Below are positions 30,197 to 42,399 of a DNA stretch of 64,000 nucleotides, one piece after another. The stretch covers positions 10,942,640 through 11,006,639 of the forward strand of contig CM029640.1 of NCBI GenBank assembly GCA_017311315.1, read 5' to 3'. Source of the DNA: Dendrocalamus latiflorus. Lineage: Eukaryota; Streptophyta; Magnoliopsida; Poales; Poaceae. The notes beneath the pieces were generated by a model. The model was not told the origin of the DNA. It searched no databases and worked only from the letters and a program-made list of their open reading frames with translations. A program made the translations under genes and the position numbers. Numbering within the stretch: the first letter of the stretch is position 1; the number at the start of each line of letters is the position of its first letter.

Positions 30197-31249
30197 TGGA
30201 TCTAAAAGGCAGTCTAGGCAGCTGCCTAGGCGCTGTGTAGGCGCTGGACAGCAGGGTCCGCCGGGCCTTGGGGACAAGTCGAGTGTGTGGGCAGCTAAAT
30301 GGTGAGGCGGTCTAAAGTGGTCAAAGATAGCATAAGGCGGCCTTGGCGCGGCGGCCGCACGACAGCAAGGCGGGCATGTCGGCCGTCTAGGCACTCTAGG
30401 TGGAGAACAGTGGAGGTATAACAGAGGAGGGGAAAAGACTAGTTAGGGTTTACAACACATACTAGTAACCAGTTTGGATTTTGGACACAAATCGGGGAGT
30501 CACACGGAGGGTTTCTTCGCTAGTGCACGGGGCCACCGCCGTCGATTCGCTAGATTTCACCACCATTGATTTGTCAGATCTTGCATCGCACAGTCACACA
30601 AGTGTATTCCACCTTCCCTCCCCTTCGTTGTCTTCTCCACTCGTTCGTCGTTTTCTCTAGCCACGCTTCCTCACCACCGCTCCGTCGCTCCCCTCCGCGG
30701 CTCCGCTTCACTCCGTTCGGCACGGGGCCACGCCTCCCCCTCTCGGCATGGGGAGATCTGGAGAAGGCGGACCGACGGAGAAGGCCAAGGCGTCGCCGAA
30801 CTGGTGGAGAGTAGGAAATGGCGAGGCTGCGTCACTGCGTAGGGGGAGAGTAGAGATGGCGAGAAGCTGAGAAGGAGCTGTCAGTGGTTGACCTTAGGCT
30901 TGGCTCTCGGCTACTTGGCCTGTTGGCCAGAAAGATTGCTTTTGCTTGCTACAGTGCAGCTGGTTGCTAAGTACTAGACTAATAGTACTAGTTCCTCTCG
31001 ATTAATCGGTTTATCGTATGAGTGAATGTAGTATTAGTATAGTGTTTAGTTGACATAGTTGAGTTTGAATCTAATCAAGATGAAGTGATTCTAACAAAGG
31101 ATTACGGTCGAGACGATGAAGATTGATATATGCTTGCTACCTTATTGAAGTTTCTTTAAGAACTTTTACTATCTTATTTGTGACTTATCACTTGTGAGAA
31201 ATTTGCTATATATGGTTGAGAACTTTTGGTGTGATATGTTGTGAACTAT

Positions 31250-34200
31250 GGGTCTATTCTTTTCACCTTCTAAAAGCTATTTTTCGGTTTTTCTACAGTA
31301 ACTAGCTTAAAACGGAGTATCTTTTTAAGATAGGGTCTACTAGTTAATTGTAGTACATACTGTACCGACTTCATTTATATTGGCAAAAACCACACGCGAG
31401 TTTCTGTTACTCTGTAATGTAACATCCCAAAAATTTGCTTTCTGAAAAATTTAATTTCAAATTAATTATTTTAAAGTATTTGAGTTTTATTTGGATTTCC
31501 CCTGAATTTCTGGAGTTTAAAACCTATTTTTGAAAATAAAAAGTATTTCAAGTATGAAAATTAAATACCAACATTAGTTGGAAATATTTTTATTAAGTCC
31601 AAAATGTCTCCAGGAGATTCTGTGAATTTTTCTGGAATTTTTGGAGGTATTTTCATATTTTTCTGAGCTTTATTGCTATTTCTCAGGTTTTCAGAAAATC
31701 AAGAAAATAAAATTAAAATTCCAAAATTCCAACCCCTCCCTCCGGCCGCCACGTGGACGGCCGGATTGCCGCCCACGCCGCCACCCGGATCCCGCCTCCC
31801 CCTCCTCCCCGCTCGCCACCTGGCCGGTCCGGATTTCCCCTCCCTCGCGCGCTGGCCCATCTGGCCCGTCCGCGCCTCGCCCCTCTCTCGGCCGCCCGAT
31901 CCCCGCCCTCGGCCACGCAGCCACATCCGCGCCACCCACGCCCCGCTTCTCTCTCTCTCCCTACGCCCCGGCCCACCTGTCGGCGCGTCTCCCCTCCGCC
32001 CTGTCTCTCTGCCCGCGGGCCCCGCCGTCAGCCGCCCCGCGCCCCCGCTCTCTCTGGCCGCCCGGGCCCGCCTGTCGGGGCCGTCTCCCACCTCCGGCCG
32101 CCCCCTTCCTTCTTCGGCCGCCACCATTTCCGCCGCCTCCTCGGTGGCCGAATCCCCCTTTCCTTCCCCCGCCTCTCTTCGGTTTTGAAACCCGATCGCC
32201 GCCAGGGACAAGTCCCCCACCAATCCCGCGCCTCTCCTTTCCTTTCTCGCCCCCTCTTTCCTTCCTTCCCCTACCCTTCCTTTTTCCGGCCGCCATCTCC
32301 GGCGACCGATTCACGCCGGCCCGCTCCCCCTCGCCCCTATTTAAACCCCTCCCCAGCTTCGTCTCTCCTCGCCCCACCTCCCCCTCCACTCCCCTCTCCC
32401 TCCCGGCCACTCCACCGCCACCGCACCGTGCGCCCCATCTCCAAGCGCCGCCACCAACCACGGCGAGAAATCCCCGCCGCCTCCGGCCTCCCTGCGCCAC
32501 TCCGTCGCCTCCGCGAGCTTCACCGCGCCCGTGCGCACCCCGGCCGCCCCTCGGCCGAGCCTCTTCGCCACCGGAGCCTCGTCGCCGTCGCCACCCGAAC
32601 GCAGCCGCCGCCTTTCCTCGTCGCCGACCGCCCTCCGGCCGTCTCCGGTGACTCGCGCGCCCACCCCCGGGTTCCCCTCACTCTTCTCTCCCTCCTCCGC
32701 CCCTCGCCACCGGCCGCCGTCCACCGGAGCTCCGGCGAGCTCCTGGTCCCCGAAGGCCTCCTCCGCCGGCCGGCCACCTCACCCCGCCGTCCCGCGTGGA
32801 CGCCATGTGACCGCCCGGTGGCAGCCACCTCGGCCTCCCTCGGTCCAGTCAGCGCCACCGCACGCCCCTGCCACCTCACCTCCTTCCCGGGTCCATGGAC
32901 TTGGTCCACATGGACCGCGCCCACATGTCAGCCCCTCTCCTCATTTTCCAGAGAGAAAATAAATCGGCCGAAATTGAAAATTCCAGGGCTGACGTAAGGC
33001 TGACGTCATAAACCCATTTTCCTTTAGAAAAATAAATCCAGAAATTCTCATTTTTCCATTTTATCCCTTTTCAAACTTCCCGAAGCCCGTTCTCCTTCGT
33101 TTTAACTCCGTTTGAGCCCATTCAAATTTCTAAATTCATCAAAAATTTCAAACTATCCATTTCTTCCATCCTTTCAAATATTTAAAATTTATTTGATATT
33201 TCAAATATTTAAATTTCAAATTCCAATGCCTAGTTTAATTTCAAAGCCTCAGTTCCATTCCAAATTTTCTGTGCGCTTTCAAAATTCAAATTTCAAATCT
33301 TGCCAAATATCTATAAAATCCATTCTAATTTCCTTGGTCCAAATATTGTCTCAGTAATTTCGTTTCCCAACCGATCTTCCAGATATTCGTTCTCCCTCGT
33401 GTGAACTCCGAATTCATTGATTCTTTCTTCTAAATTCATCTAAAATCATAATCTATCCAACTATGGCCTCTGTTGAATTTTTGGATTTTATTTGAATTTT
33501 TATTTGTATTTATTTGCTTGTTGCCTCGTCTTTTCTCGCGTAGATTCCAACGTTGTCAACGAGCCCTCTTCACAGCAGCAAGAAGACCCAGAAACCCTGC
33601 AAGAAGGCAAGTCTCCTTTGATCATCTTGAACCTATGCTTTTGAAATGTTTTAAAATATCTTAAATTATGTGCATTGCTATTTACATAAAATCTCTAGTT
33701 CGAATCTTTAGGAATTAGTTATTCCAACCTTGTTATGCCCTCATTTGACTTTGATTGCCATGTACATTGTCACCCTAGAACTCCCTTGGTCTCAATAATG
33801 AGATTACTATTAATCTTTGTGAATATTAGAATGGTAGGTTAATGCTTAGTCTTGCTATCTAATAACTTTGGAAAATCTTGAAAATGGGAAATTATGGTTT
33901 ATTATTTAATCCTTGTGTTTAAAAGTGAAGTGGCAATTAGAGTTGTCACTGTGATTTTAAAAATAAAATAAAAATGTGAAAGATGGTTTAGATTAGGGTG
34001 GATGGCTGTTTGGGTTGGTGCAGTAAGCACGAGAACTTGTTAAGTGTATGTTCCACCCTAGTCAATTAAGGACCGACGCTTGTGTTTGTCCAAACTGAGC
34101 ATTAACTGTACAACCACAAGTCTATATGGGTACGACCTAGCTGACTAACTTATGATAGTCTAGTTTAGGTGCCACCAGTGGAAAGTGGGTGCCAGGGATG

Positions 34201-35280
34201 GACTGGTTATTCACAGTGAGGGACAGGGATTTACTGTACTCATATGGCGCAAGAGGGGACTTCAGATTGGGCGGATTTAACCCTTCTGCGGTGAAACCTC
34301 AGCGGGTGGTATCTAGCTAGATTAGAGTAAGGTAAAGGCTTTGTGGTATTTTATCTGGGTCTCATGCCAAGGAAGCGTGTTGACTTTTAGGATAATTTAT
34401 CTCTTGTGGGTAAAGTTGTACAACCTCTGCAGAGTGTAAAACTATTCGAATAGCCGTGCCCACGGTCAAGGGCGGGTAAGGAATGCATTCACATGGTAGA
34501 TTTCTGGCTTTGTTTTAAAATCAAAAGTTTTGTATTCCGAGGGTGGAGGGAACTCTCGGAAGGGAATCCTGGCGGATGGAGCCAGAGAGGGTGGATGGAA
34601 CCCGCAGTTTAAAACTTGACCAGTGGTAATTGGTTAGCTAGTGTTGGTAGTTGGAACCTTCACTAGAAAGTTAATTATGTTAAAAACATTTACTTCATTA
34701 ATTGTTGCCTTCGAAAATAACTAGTAGTAATTGAGTTTTCAAATATTGCTTTGTGCAAAAGAACCATATGGCCCTCCTTTGTTAAGCCTTGCATCTATGC
34801 ATTTTTCCCAAGACTTGCGGAGTACTTTATGTACTCACATGCTACACTTAAAAATAACATCTCAGAGGAAGTTGAAGCTCAAGAAGGTGACTGCGACTAC
34901 TGCTTCGCCTGTGGCTGTGATGGATTCTTCCCGGAGGACTAGGTCGCGCTTCCCCAGTCAATTGCCTGTGGCGAATTGATGGGTCGTCCTCGAGTTTTAT
35001 TTGCTTCCGCTTTATTTCTTGTGTGCGAGGTCTTAAACCTCCATTGTAATAATGAGACCCGGTGGTCAGTACTCTTATTTATTGTAATAAATCGTTGATG
35101 GTGATGTTTTCCATTCTGTTTGACTGTGTGCACTAGCTTTAATCTGGGACTAGTGCTGTAATACACAGAGGGTCCGGGTTTGATAATCCGGAGGCCCGAC
35201 ATGTAATCTCTCACACGAACAGCCCAAAAGCCACAAACCGCATCCAAAAGCCATAAGCTTCAGCCGAAAAGAACAGGTCC
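31250..35280. mobile_element. Tourist-like MITE split by the 3.8 kb solo LTR
   Basis: The left end GGGTCTATTCTTTTCACCTTCTAAAAGCT (31250) is inverted at the right end (GGACCTGTTCTTTTCGGCTGAAGCTT, read in reverse from 35280). The two halves, 31250-31417 and 35207-35280, make about 242 bp once the LTR is removed. TAT flanks both sides. The non-coding MITE sits inside the Mutator-like candidate. Confidence 0.6.
31418..35201 (+). mobile_element. 3.8 kb solo LTR, gypsy type, with TSD TGTAA
   Basis: It starts TGTAACATCCCAAAAATTT and ends GGAGGCCCGACA, with TGTAA duplicated at 31413-31417 and 35202-35206. No gag or pol sequence, primer-binding site or polypurine tract lies inside, so this is a single LTR of 3784 bp left by LTR recombination. 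The GC-rich block 31740-32940 (poly-Pro/Ser/Arg in every frame) and the following AT-rich leader-like part, including AACCCTGCAAGAAGGCAAGT (33592-33611), are typical of long grass gypsy LTRs. The long open frames in the GC block are composition artefacts. Confidence 0.85.
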
Positions 35281-35886
35281 TATATCTACATTTGATTGTG
35301 AACTTGTTTTATATTTTATTTTATCTATGTGACTATGTCTTATTGTCTTGCAGTTCTTTCTTATTTCTTTCATTCTTTTATACTTACATAGAAATCTAAA
35401 AAACAATAGTTGTATCGTATTATCTACATACCAAGAATCTCATGTATTGTGTAATTCTTAATATGCAGGTTTATAATTACATAAAGTATGTGCATCAAGA
35501 ATTTACATCAAGTGATGAAGTGTCAATATCATCTATCGAATTTATAATATTACAAGTTACTCTAGTAACAATATTCTTCCCTCAAATATCACATATGTCT
35601 TAATATCACCCGTAGCGCACCATGCTAAAGTCGGCCGCCTAGGTGCTAGGCCTCTGTTTGCCGCCCATCTAGCGTCACCTACTTGAATATTGGCTAATAG
35701 TAGGTATACTAAAAGTTCAGTTTACATATAACTTTGAAACCATTCTAACAGTTTTGTATGGTTTCAGGGTTTTATATGGTTTTTCAAGCATTCCCTTGCC
35801 TTCATATGAGGCCTGAAGGGAAACAGTATCATTTAGCACATATTATGCTACTTTAACAGTAATTATACATTACATGTAAATTATAG

Positions 35887-36032
35887 ATTACCACCTGCTT
35901 GTTGAAGTTGTTGGTCACCGCAATGGATCTTGTTAATGAATCTGTAGATGAAACAAAGAGAGAAATTGTGTTGAAGTTATTTATTCTCTTCGGAAGCATG
36001 ATCCTTTTTTGCAGCTTTTCTTCCAATGATAT
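35887..36032 (+). CDS. possible host-gene exon, 5' piece (unidentified)
   Basis: A frame opens right after TTATAG (35881-35886), which would serve as a splice acceptor; the in-frame TAG there is in the intron. It reads ITTCLLKLLVTAMDLVNESV, then DETKREIVLKLFILFGS and so on, without a stop up to the copia II insertion. The TSD GATAT (36028-36032) ends it. Removing copia II and one TSD copy lets the frame continue at 51204 for nearly 100 more codons. The Leu-rich helical look suggests a HEAT-like or scaffold protein, but I do not recognise it. It could also be a captured gene fragment. Confidence 0.45.
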
Positions 36033-36358
36033 TGTTGAAGTTAATCCGAATTCGTACTGTGTCTGTATAGGACACTTCGTCGCCTCATGCCAGACGTGGC
36101 ATGACAGGTGTCTGGCCATGAGCAGGTTGTACAGACGTGGTGTCAATATGTAGTAATCGACTCTGATTCGGTTTCCTTTTTGTATAGAACTATTTTTCCT
36201 TATCCTATATATATACGTCAGTAGTCCATAGAAAGGATAGAGAGCTTCATTGTAATCTCTCTTTATTATAATAATTTATCTTTGAATATCCGTAGTTTTT
36301 TCCCGTAAGAATTTTTCTCATAAAAATTTCTCTCATATATCTATTTTTTTATATATTA
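36033..36358 (+). repeat. copia II 5' LTR and primer-binding site
   Basis: It starts TGTTGAAGTTAATCC. It contains a TATA-like CCTATATATATACG near 36203 and CATTGTAATCTCTC downstream. It is followed by TGGAATAGAGC (36359-36369), a mutated form of the Met-tRNA primer-binding site TGGTATCAGAGC. Confidence 0.85.
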
Positions 36359-36756
36359 TGGAATAGAGCTATGGAGATTGAAAAAAATTGCAGAGAATCG
36401 GAGCGCCGTCGCCGCATCTGATCGGGAAAAAATTATCCATGTCGTCTCGGCGCTTTCGCCGAAGCCGTCGCACGGCGATCGAGAAGAGACAGCGTGTCTC
36501 GCGCGTCCTTGCGTCGGTCGCTTCCATTCAGAGCGTGTTGCTCGTGTTCGTCCGCTTCCATTCAGAGCGTGGCAGCAGGCGGACTTTTACACTAGATAAA
36601 GAAGAATCTGAGGAACATGAAAAAAATCACGGACGCAGTGGTCCAGCATTGCTTGACCTTACGTTGGGTGAATTTTTCGACAGAAATTGCTACACGTTGC
36701 GAAAATTTTGCTAGGTACACACAGATTGGTACCAGCAAAATTTGAATTTTTTCCGC

Positions 36757-38479
36757 ATGACGACTCTAAAGTATAATCTTCCACTGTTGGATCACGACAC
36801 GAGGTTTCTTTATGGTAAGTCAAGATATGAGCTATTTTATCATAACTTGATCTAGATTATGCACTTTTAGAGATCAACAAGATACTAGCGACATTGTCCA
36901 CTGATGAGAAGCAACATAAAGATCGTAAGGGCTTATCTCCAATTTATCTTTATCTATCAAATAATATTTTATAGTAGGTTTTGAAGGAGACATCTGTCGC
37001 CGCATTATGGCTGAAGCTGGAACAGATTTGCGTGACCAAAGATCTAACCAGCAAGATACATCTGAAGCAGAAACTTTATTCCTAGAAGATGGTGGAGGCA
37101 GCCTCATTGTTGAACCACATGATAGTTTTCAAGAAATTTATTACAGACCTCGAGTCTATGAAGGTAAAATATGATGATGAAGATTTGGATCTTATTCTGC
37201 TATGTTCTCTGCCTAGTCCGTACTCTACTTTCAGATGTACTATTCTATATAACCGAGATACTCTTACTTTAAGTGAAGTTTATGAAGTATTGTATGCTAA
37301 AGAAAAGATGAAACTTATGCTTTCTGGTGAAAGTTCAAGTATGCATGTAGAAGATTTGTCTATTTGTGCAGGCAATATGAGAAGGGTTCAGGCAGAAGCA
37401 AAAGTTGATACAGAGGCAGATCTAAATCCAGGAATAGGAAGTTATGCAAGTATTGCAAGAAAAACGATCATGACATATCTGAATACTGGAAGTTGCAGAA
37501 CAAGAAGAAAAGAAGTAACAATTTTAAGAAGGACTAAGAAGAAGATGAACCTAGAGCCACCGTTGTCAGCAAAGAAGGCTCTGATAGAGATGTTCTCGTT
37601 GCCTTAGTCAGTGACTCTAAAACCAGTGATGAATAGATTTTTTTATTCAGCCTGTACTTTCCATCTGATCCCAAACCATGAGTGGTCCATTACCTATGAA
37701 GCTACGCCATGTGGATCTGTGTTGATGAGTAATAATACACCATGCAAAGTTACAGGCATTAGCTTTATCCAGATCAAGATGTTTGATGGCACCATCATAA
37801 CTATCGGATGTTCATCATATTTCGAATTTGAAGAGAAATCTTATCTCGTTTAATACTCTTGATGCTAAAGGGTATAAGTATTCAAGTGGAGGTAGAGTTC
37901 TGAAAGTCACTAAAGATTCTCTTGTTGTGATAAATGGTAATATGAAGGTTGTCAACTTATATCATCTGTGACGCACTATAATTTTAGGTAGTGCTACTAT
38001 TGCCTCAAATAAATCATCTGATTCTGATGCTACTAATCTTTGGCTTATGCGTTTGGGTCATATGAGTGAAGCTGGAATGATGGAATTATGCAAAAGAAAA
38101 TTTCTTAATGGTCAAAGCATCGACAAGATGTTTTGTGAATATTGTGTCTTCGTTAAGCAAAAGAGAGTGAAATTCAGCACTGTGACTCACTCTACAAAAG
38201 ACATATTGGATTATATTCACTTTGATTTGTGAGGAGAATCCCATGTTCTGTCACTTGGAGGTGCAAGCTACATGTTGACTAGCATTGATAATTACTCAAG
38301 AAGAGTTTGTGCATATTTAGTCAAACACAAATCAGATGTATTTGAGACATTCAAGAAGGGGAATTTTGTTATCAAAGTAAAGAAATCTCTTTATGGTTTG
38401 AAGCAGTTACATAGACAATGGTATAAGAGATTTGATTCATTTATGATATCTTAGGATTTTAAAAGATATGATTATGATA
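36757..38479 (+). pseudogene. copia II gag-pol, 5' part, degraded
   Basis: It begins MTTLKYNLPLLDHDTRFLYG (36757), a copia gag start. It continues as gag (37089-37607: DDEDLDLILLCSLPSPYSTF and ILYNRDTLTLSEVYEVLYAKEK), then protease and GAG-preintegrase remnants (38047: MRLGHMSEAGM...FCEYCVFVKQKRVKFS, with the HHCC-type His and Cys residues), then the integrase start (SIDNYSRRVCAYLVKHKSDVFETFK). From there an internal deletion jumps to RT (VKKSLYGLKQLHRQWYKRFDSFM). Several stops and frameshifts are present. The RT reading is cut at 38479 by CACTA-4 and resumes at 49810. Confidence 0.85.
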
Positions 38480-38494
38480 CACTACTACAGACAA

Positions 38495-38945
38495 TGTTAT
38501 CACGGACGGTTTAAAACCGTCATCACAGATGATTTCTGAACTGTCTGCGTTTATGTGTCAGTGATAATAGCTGGTTATCACAGACGGTGTGGGAGCCATC
38601 TGTGATAACTTACAACACAGACGATTTTTCAGAAAAATCGTCTATGATACTTGACTATCACAGACGATTTTTTGTATTAACCATATGTGATATGAATGAT
38701 ATCATAGAACCGTCTGTGATATGGTTCTATATCACAGACGATTCGGAACACCGAACCGTCTGTGATATGGTTCATATCACAGACGATTCGGTGTTCCGAA
38801 TCGTCTGTGATATATAGTATATCACAGACGGTTAATAACAAAAACCGTCTATGATATATGCATATCACAGACGGTTCAGTGTTTGAAACCGTCTGGGATA
38901 TATATCACAGACGGTTTGAAACACCGAATTGTCTGTGATAGCTAT
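38495..38945. repeat. CACTA-4 left terminal palindrome array
   Basis: About nine hairpin units, mostly ATCACAGACGATTCGG / CCGAATCGTCTGTGAT and ATCACAGACGGTT variants. The GATTCGGTGTTCCGAATC loop form repeats inside this array only. Confidence 0.9.
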
Positions 38946-39429
38946 TTCAACAGTGATTTTATGTGCTCTTTTTCGGCTAGCCTCAGGATATGCTAGTCAT
39001 GCCCTCTGAAAACAAGCAAGATCATGTATATATAGCACAGGACAATCATTACATAAATCACACAGATGAATGAAACAACACAAGCAGATCACATATATAG
39101 CATGACAATCGTTACACAGATCTCACAAATGAACTAAATTGAATGAGTTGTTTGATTAAGCACAATTGAGTGATTACAATTGAGTGATTACAATTGAATC
39201 CAATGTTTCAACATCTAATAACCATTGCCAGGGTGGAACTCTCCAATCTTGTTTATGACCTCTGCTAGCAAGAATTGGGAGAGGTTTCCTCGAGTTTCGA
39301 CAAGTTTGTCAAAATCAAATGCACTTTTGTTGAAGTCCACACGCTGTCGCTAGAAGCAATATTAAGTCATTAATTAGCATGTGTATGTATATATATATAT
39401 ATACATATATATAATCAAAAAATAATAAT

Positions 39430-39640
39430 TATTGGAAGGTTGACAAACCTCTGAATCATTCATCTTAGTGTCTATGATTTCCTTCATATGGCGGCAATGT
39501 AGAATCCACATACGTTGCCCTGTAGCTGCTAGTGGCACTGTAAAAATAGAATTACATATATAGGTATTGTCAATTCTAGAGGCATTATAATAAAGTGTGA
39601 TATAGGATTGCTGTGTTGTAGCGGGTACTAGAAATCGTGT
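39430..39640 (-). pseudogene. C48 protease C-terminus of the CACTA-4 second gene
   Basis: The minus strand reads QLQGNVCGFYIAA, matching the catalytic Cys region NTCGFYVCHH of CACTA-3. A TAG is present at the residue before the conserved Gln. An acceptor-like TTTTACAG precedes it. The gypsy relic separates this piece from the rest of the second gene (from 42400). Confidence 0.65.
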
Positions 39641-40815
39641 CCTGTGTCGCAGCGTGACGTGGATACGCTTATGTCTTGCACTTCTCGGTTAAATATATTA
39701 TTTAACTGGAAGGAATTATTGAGCCGCATTAAATATTATCAAGTGAACTCTAATTTAATTGGGTCTTTAATGATTATACTTGGAGATACGGAGCTACTAC
39801 TATTTTATTTAATTATATACAGGCCCATACTTGATTTGTACAAGCCTAAAGTAATGATGCGTTTAGAAGGTCTCGTCGATACTAGTGCAATGTCCATCAC
39901 TTCAAGTGTACAAGATAATGAGGATATCCCAATCGGACCGGTTATACGAGCGCGAACTAAAAAGATTAATCAACAGGTGAACTCGCTCTTAATTAAATTT
40001 GGCTTTAATTTACATGGGAACTGGCTACTTCCTAATGCTAGTATTTTAATTGTTCTAAAGTTTATAGGTGAGGAGACTTTGGAAGCTAATACACATGCTG
40101 TGTGGTGCAAAGAAGCTTCACGAAGGGAAGAAAAGAAATATATGCAACCATACCATACACAAGCAATAAAGAAAGAGAACTAGTGCAGATCGGATGAGAA
40201 AAAAAACATGAAGGGAAAAGGCATTGCATGCTGCCACACCACGGGAAAATTAATGGCAGGAGCATGCTGCATGGCGCAAGAGAGAATTCAAGAAAAGTGC
40301 ATGGCGCAAGAGAGAAGTCAAGAAAAGAAATGCTATGCATGCATGGGACGTAAGTTGCTGCATGCACATGGGATTAGGAAGGCTGCATACGTGTGGAGAT
40401 AAGCTCACATGGTCATCAAGTATTAAGGCAATCACGTGGAGACAGAGTGCAGATCGCGGCAATGTATTTAGTCTTTGGGCGGTTGAGTCCGAACCCATTT
40501 ATTTGATCGCGTCTAAACTGGTTAGAGAGGTCTAGTTTGATAAGGACTCTATGAACCGAAACAACTAAGGTTTGGTGTTATCCTGGCCGAAGAGATTCAG
40601 TTGGCGGAGGACCATTGTATGCGTCAGGTGCCATATATATGGTCACCGCCTGTGTAAAAAAAGGGACCACAAACAGAAACCAATCTACTATTTTTTAGAG
40701 AGCCATACACTTGTTCCTCCTAGGATTTGGCATATAATTGCAACCTAGAGGGGAATCGGGCGTTCTTCCCCGTCGTTCTTGTGATTCATTGTGATTGGCC
40801 GGAGCGACGACGCGT

Positions 40816-41073
40816 CTACTTGGTGGTCAGGTAGACCAGGGGCGGAGCTAGGAATTGGATATGGGGGGGCAACATGGACAACAAGTAGAGTAGCAGCGTC
40901 TGCTCGGCAGCCTCGGCTCCTAATGGTGCAGCAGCAACACTACTCTGATTATTAGAATTTTTCACATCATGTTCATTAGGAGTTTCCCCTTCCACGTTAG
41001 GAGTTTCCACTTCCATGTTAGCACTTGAACCAACAGGCTTAAAAAAACTATGAATTGTCTTTCTCTTCTTCAT
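40816..41073 (-). pseudogene. hAT (TTF/MYM zinc-finger type) transposase N-terminus
   Basis: From the ATG at 41073 the frame reads MKKRKTIHSFFKPVGSSAN, the usual start of plant TTF-type zinc-finger hAT transposases (basic K-K-R then FFKP). An Asn/Glu-rich spacer (VETPNVEGETPNEHD) follows, and the frame then runs through the terminal repeat to a stop at 40816. All zinc-finger, catalytic and dimerisation regions are missing. Confidence 0.6.
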
Positions 41074-42073
41074 ATCATCTAAAATTGTATAGGGAAATTC
41101 ATTTGGTATTTTGGTAATTGAAATATGGAATGCCGAATGCCTCACCGTATACTATAGAGATCAGATTACCTGACGGGGACGGCGTCGGCGGAGCCGCGGA
41201 GTATGGTTTGCACTTTGCTGGGCGCGGGCGGACGCGGACTCCCCACTCCCGGTTGGCATCGCTTCGCCTCCTTCTCCTGAAATATGAAGCAACTCATGAA
41301 TCTCCTCCTACATTACATCAACCAGACGCGAAAAACTTGCAAATTGCAAATATATAGGATCAATAGCATTGATTTCAATGTACATATAGACCTCAAACCA
41401 TCTGATAGAATTTGAACAACAAATGTGTAAACAGAGAAGCACCAGGATTGTGCCCAGAATTCAGAAAAACAGAGCTCTCCCAGATTTCAGAACCGAGTGA
41501 GCACTGTAGTTCTTACGGCAAAGTAATGAATTGTGGACAGAAGTTCAGAAACTGAATTCTCTAAATTGTATTACTCAATGTCTCGACAATACTCATATGA
41601 AAACCTTCAGAATACGTGCCAGAATACAACTGAATGCTAAATACTCTAGCGACTAATTCGGATCACAGATCCATTAAAAATGGCAAACTGACTTCATGCA
41701 AACTTCCTGCATGCTAACTAAAACAGCCAAACTGCTGATACTTCTTCAGACTTTGCTTCAGCGGCCCACAACAGAAATAAGTCCAACAAAATGAACAACC
41801 CTTCTCAGTTTCTCACTGACCTGTGTGCGGCTGTAGTCTGTAGACACAGGCGGACGCGGACTCCCCAGTCCCCACTCGTTGCTTCGCCTCCTTCTCCTGA
41901 ATATGAAGCGTCATTGACTGCTGCATCATTGCCTCGTTGGACTGCTGGGCTAATTGGCTAATTGGCGTCGCTTCCCGGTTCGCTAATTGGGCTGCATCCA
42001 GTGGGGGGGCTGGGCTGCATCGCTGGATCGTTGGGGGTGCCAGGCCCCCCCGGCCCCCCTCTCTCCACCACTG
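40837..42073. mobile_element. hAT element with 8 bp TSD (one mismatch)
   Basis: It starts CAGGGGCGGAGCTAGG and ends CTCCACCACTG, the weakly inverted CAGNGGCGGAG-type ends of grass hAT elements. The flanks are AGGTAGAC (40829-40836) and GGGTAGAC (42074-42081), one mismatch in 8. The interior contains a hAT transposase N-terminus on the minus strand and a diverged direct repeat (GGCGGACGCGGACTCCCCA... at about 41228 and 41851, each ending CTTCGCCTCCTTCTCCTGAA). It is 1237 bp and non-autonomous. Confidence 0.75.
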
Positions 42074-42399
42074 GGGTAGACGGGATCACGAGCGTGTGGT
42101 TGGGCGAATTCTTTTGACGCGGGTTGCTGTTCTAACAGTGGTTGACACCATCAATTTGTCAGGTTGCACAGATCCAAATTATATTCATCGATCCTACGCC
42201 GTGAATATCGGGCAAATCCCCCGCATCACAGCATGTCACTGGATTCCTTGTGTCACCCTCCTTGGGCAACATAAACAGTAAACGACCTATGTGATTCCAA
42301 AAAAGTTAGCCTCGGTCATTGCAAACGAAGAAAAGATTACAATAGAGTTATGTATGGAGGAAATGAGTTTATCTGTCAATTCCTTGTTGCACACGAGTG

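Larger units (their letters stand above)
30197..35692. mobile_element. Mutator-like element candidate with 10 bp TSD, carrying nested insertions
   Basis: A perfect 10 bp direct repeat GCTAATAGTA lies at 30187-30196 and 35693-35702. The ends between them are weakly inverted: GGATCTAAAAGGCAGTCTAGGCAG at the left versus, read in reverse from the right, AATATTCAAGTAGGTGACGCTAG. Both ends carry GCCTAGGCGC-rich sequence. A TSD of 9-11 bp fits Mutator-like elements. Without the nested MITE and solo LTR it is about 1.5 kb and has no transposase, so it would be non-autonomous. The GC-rich part (about 30530-30870) could be a captured gene piece that I do not recognise. Confidence 0.6.
39640..42300 (+). 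mobile_element. gypsy 3' end relic inside CACTA-4
   Basis: The frame near 39830-40185 contains DNEDIPIGPVIRARTKKINQQVNSLL and LPNASILIVLKFIGEE. This is the characteristic C-terminal tail of many grass gypsy polyproteins, and a sister copy lies at 54500-54690. LTR-like sequence follows (TATA-like CCATATATATGG near 40634) and contains the hAT insertion 40837-42073. A GCATGGCGCAAGAGAGAA direct repeat lies at about 40269 and 40300. Exact edges are uncertain; the flanks are CACTA second-gene sequence. Confidence 0.6.

Noticed and set aside
31641..32997. Long open frames (336 and 414 codons, Pro/Ser/Arg-rich) on the plus strand, and mirror frames on the minus strand
   Set aside because: Open in most frames because of GC-rich, C-rich composition. 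They lie inside a solo LTR with clear TSD and show no domain.
36378..36714. Frames in the copia II leader as a separate gene
   Set aside because: They lie between the primer-binding site and the gag start of copia II, with no domain.
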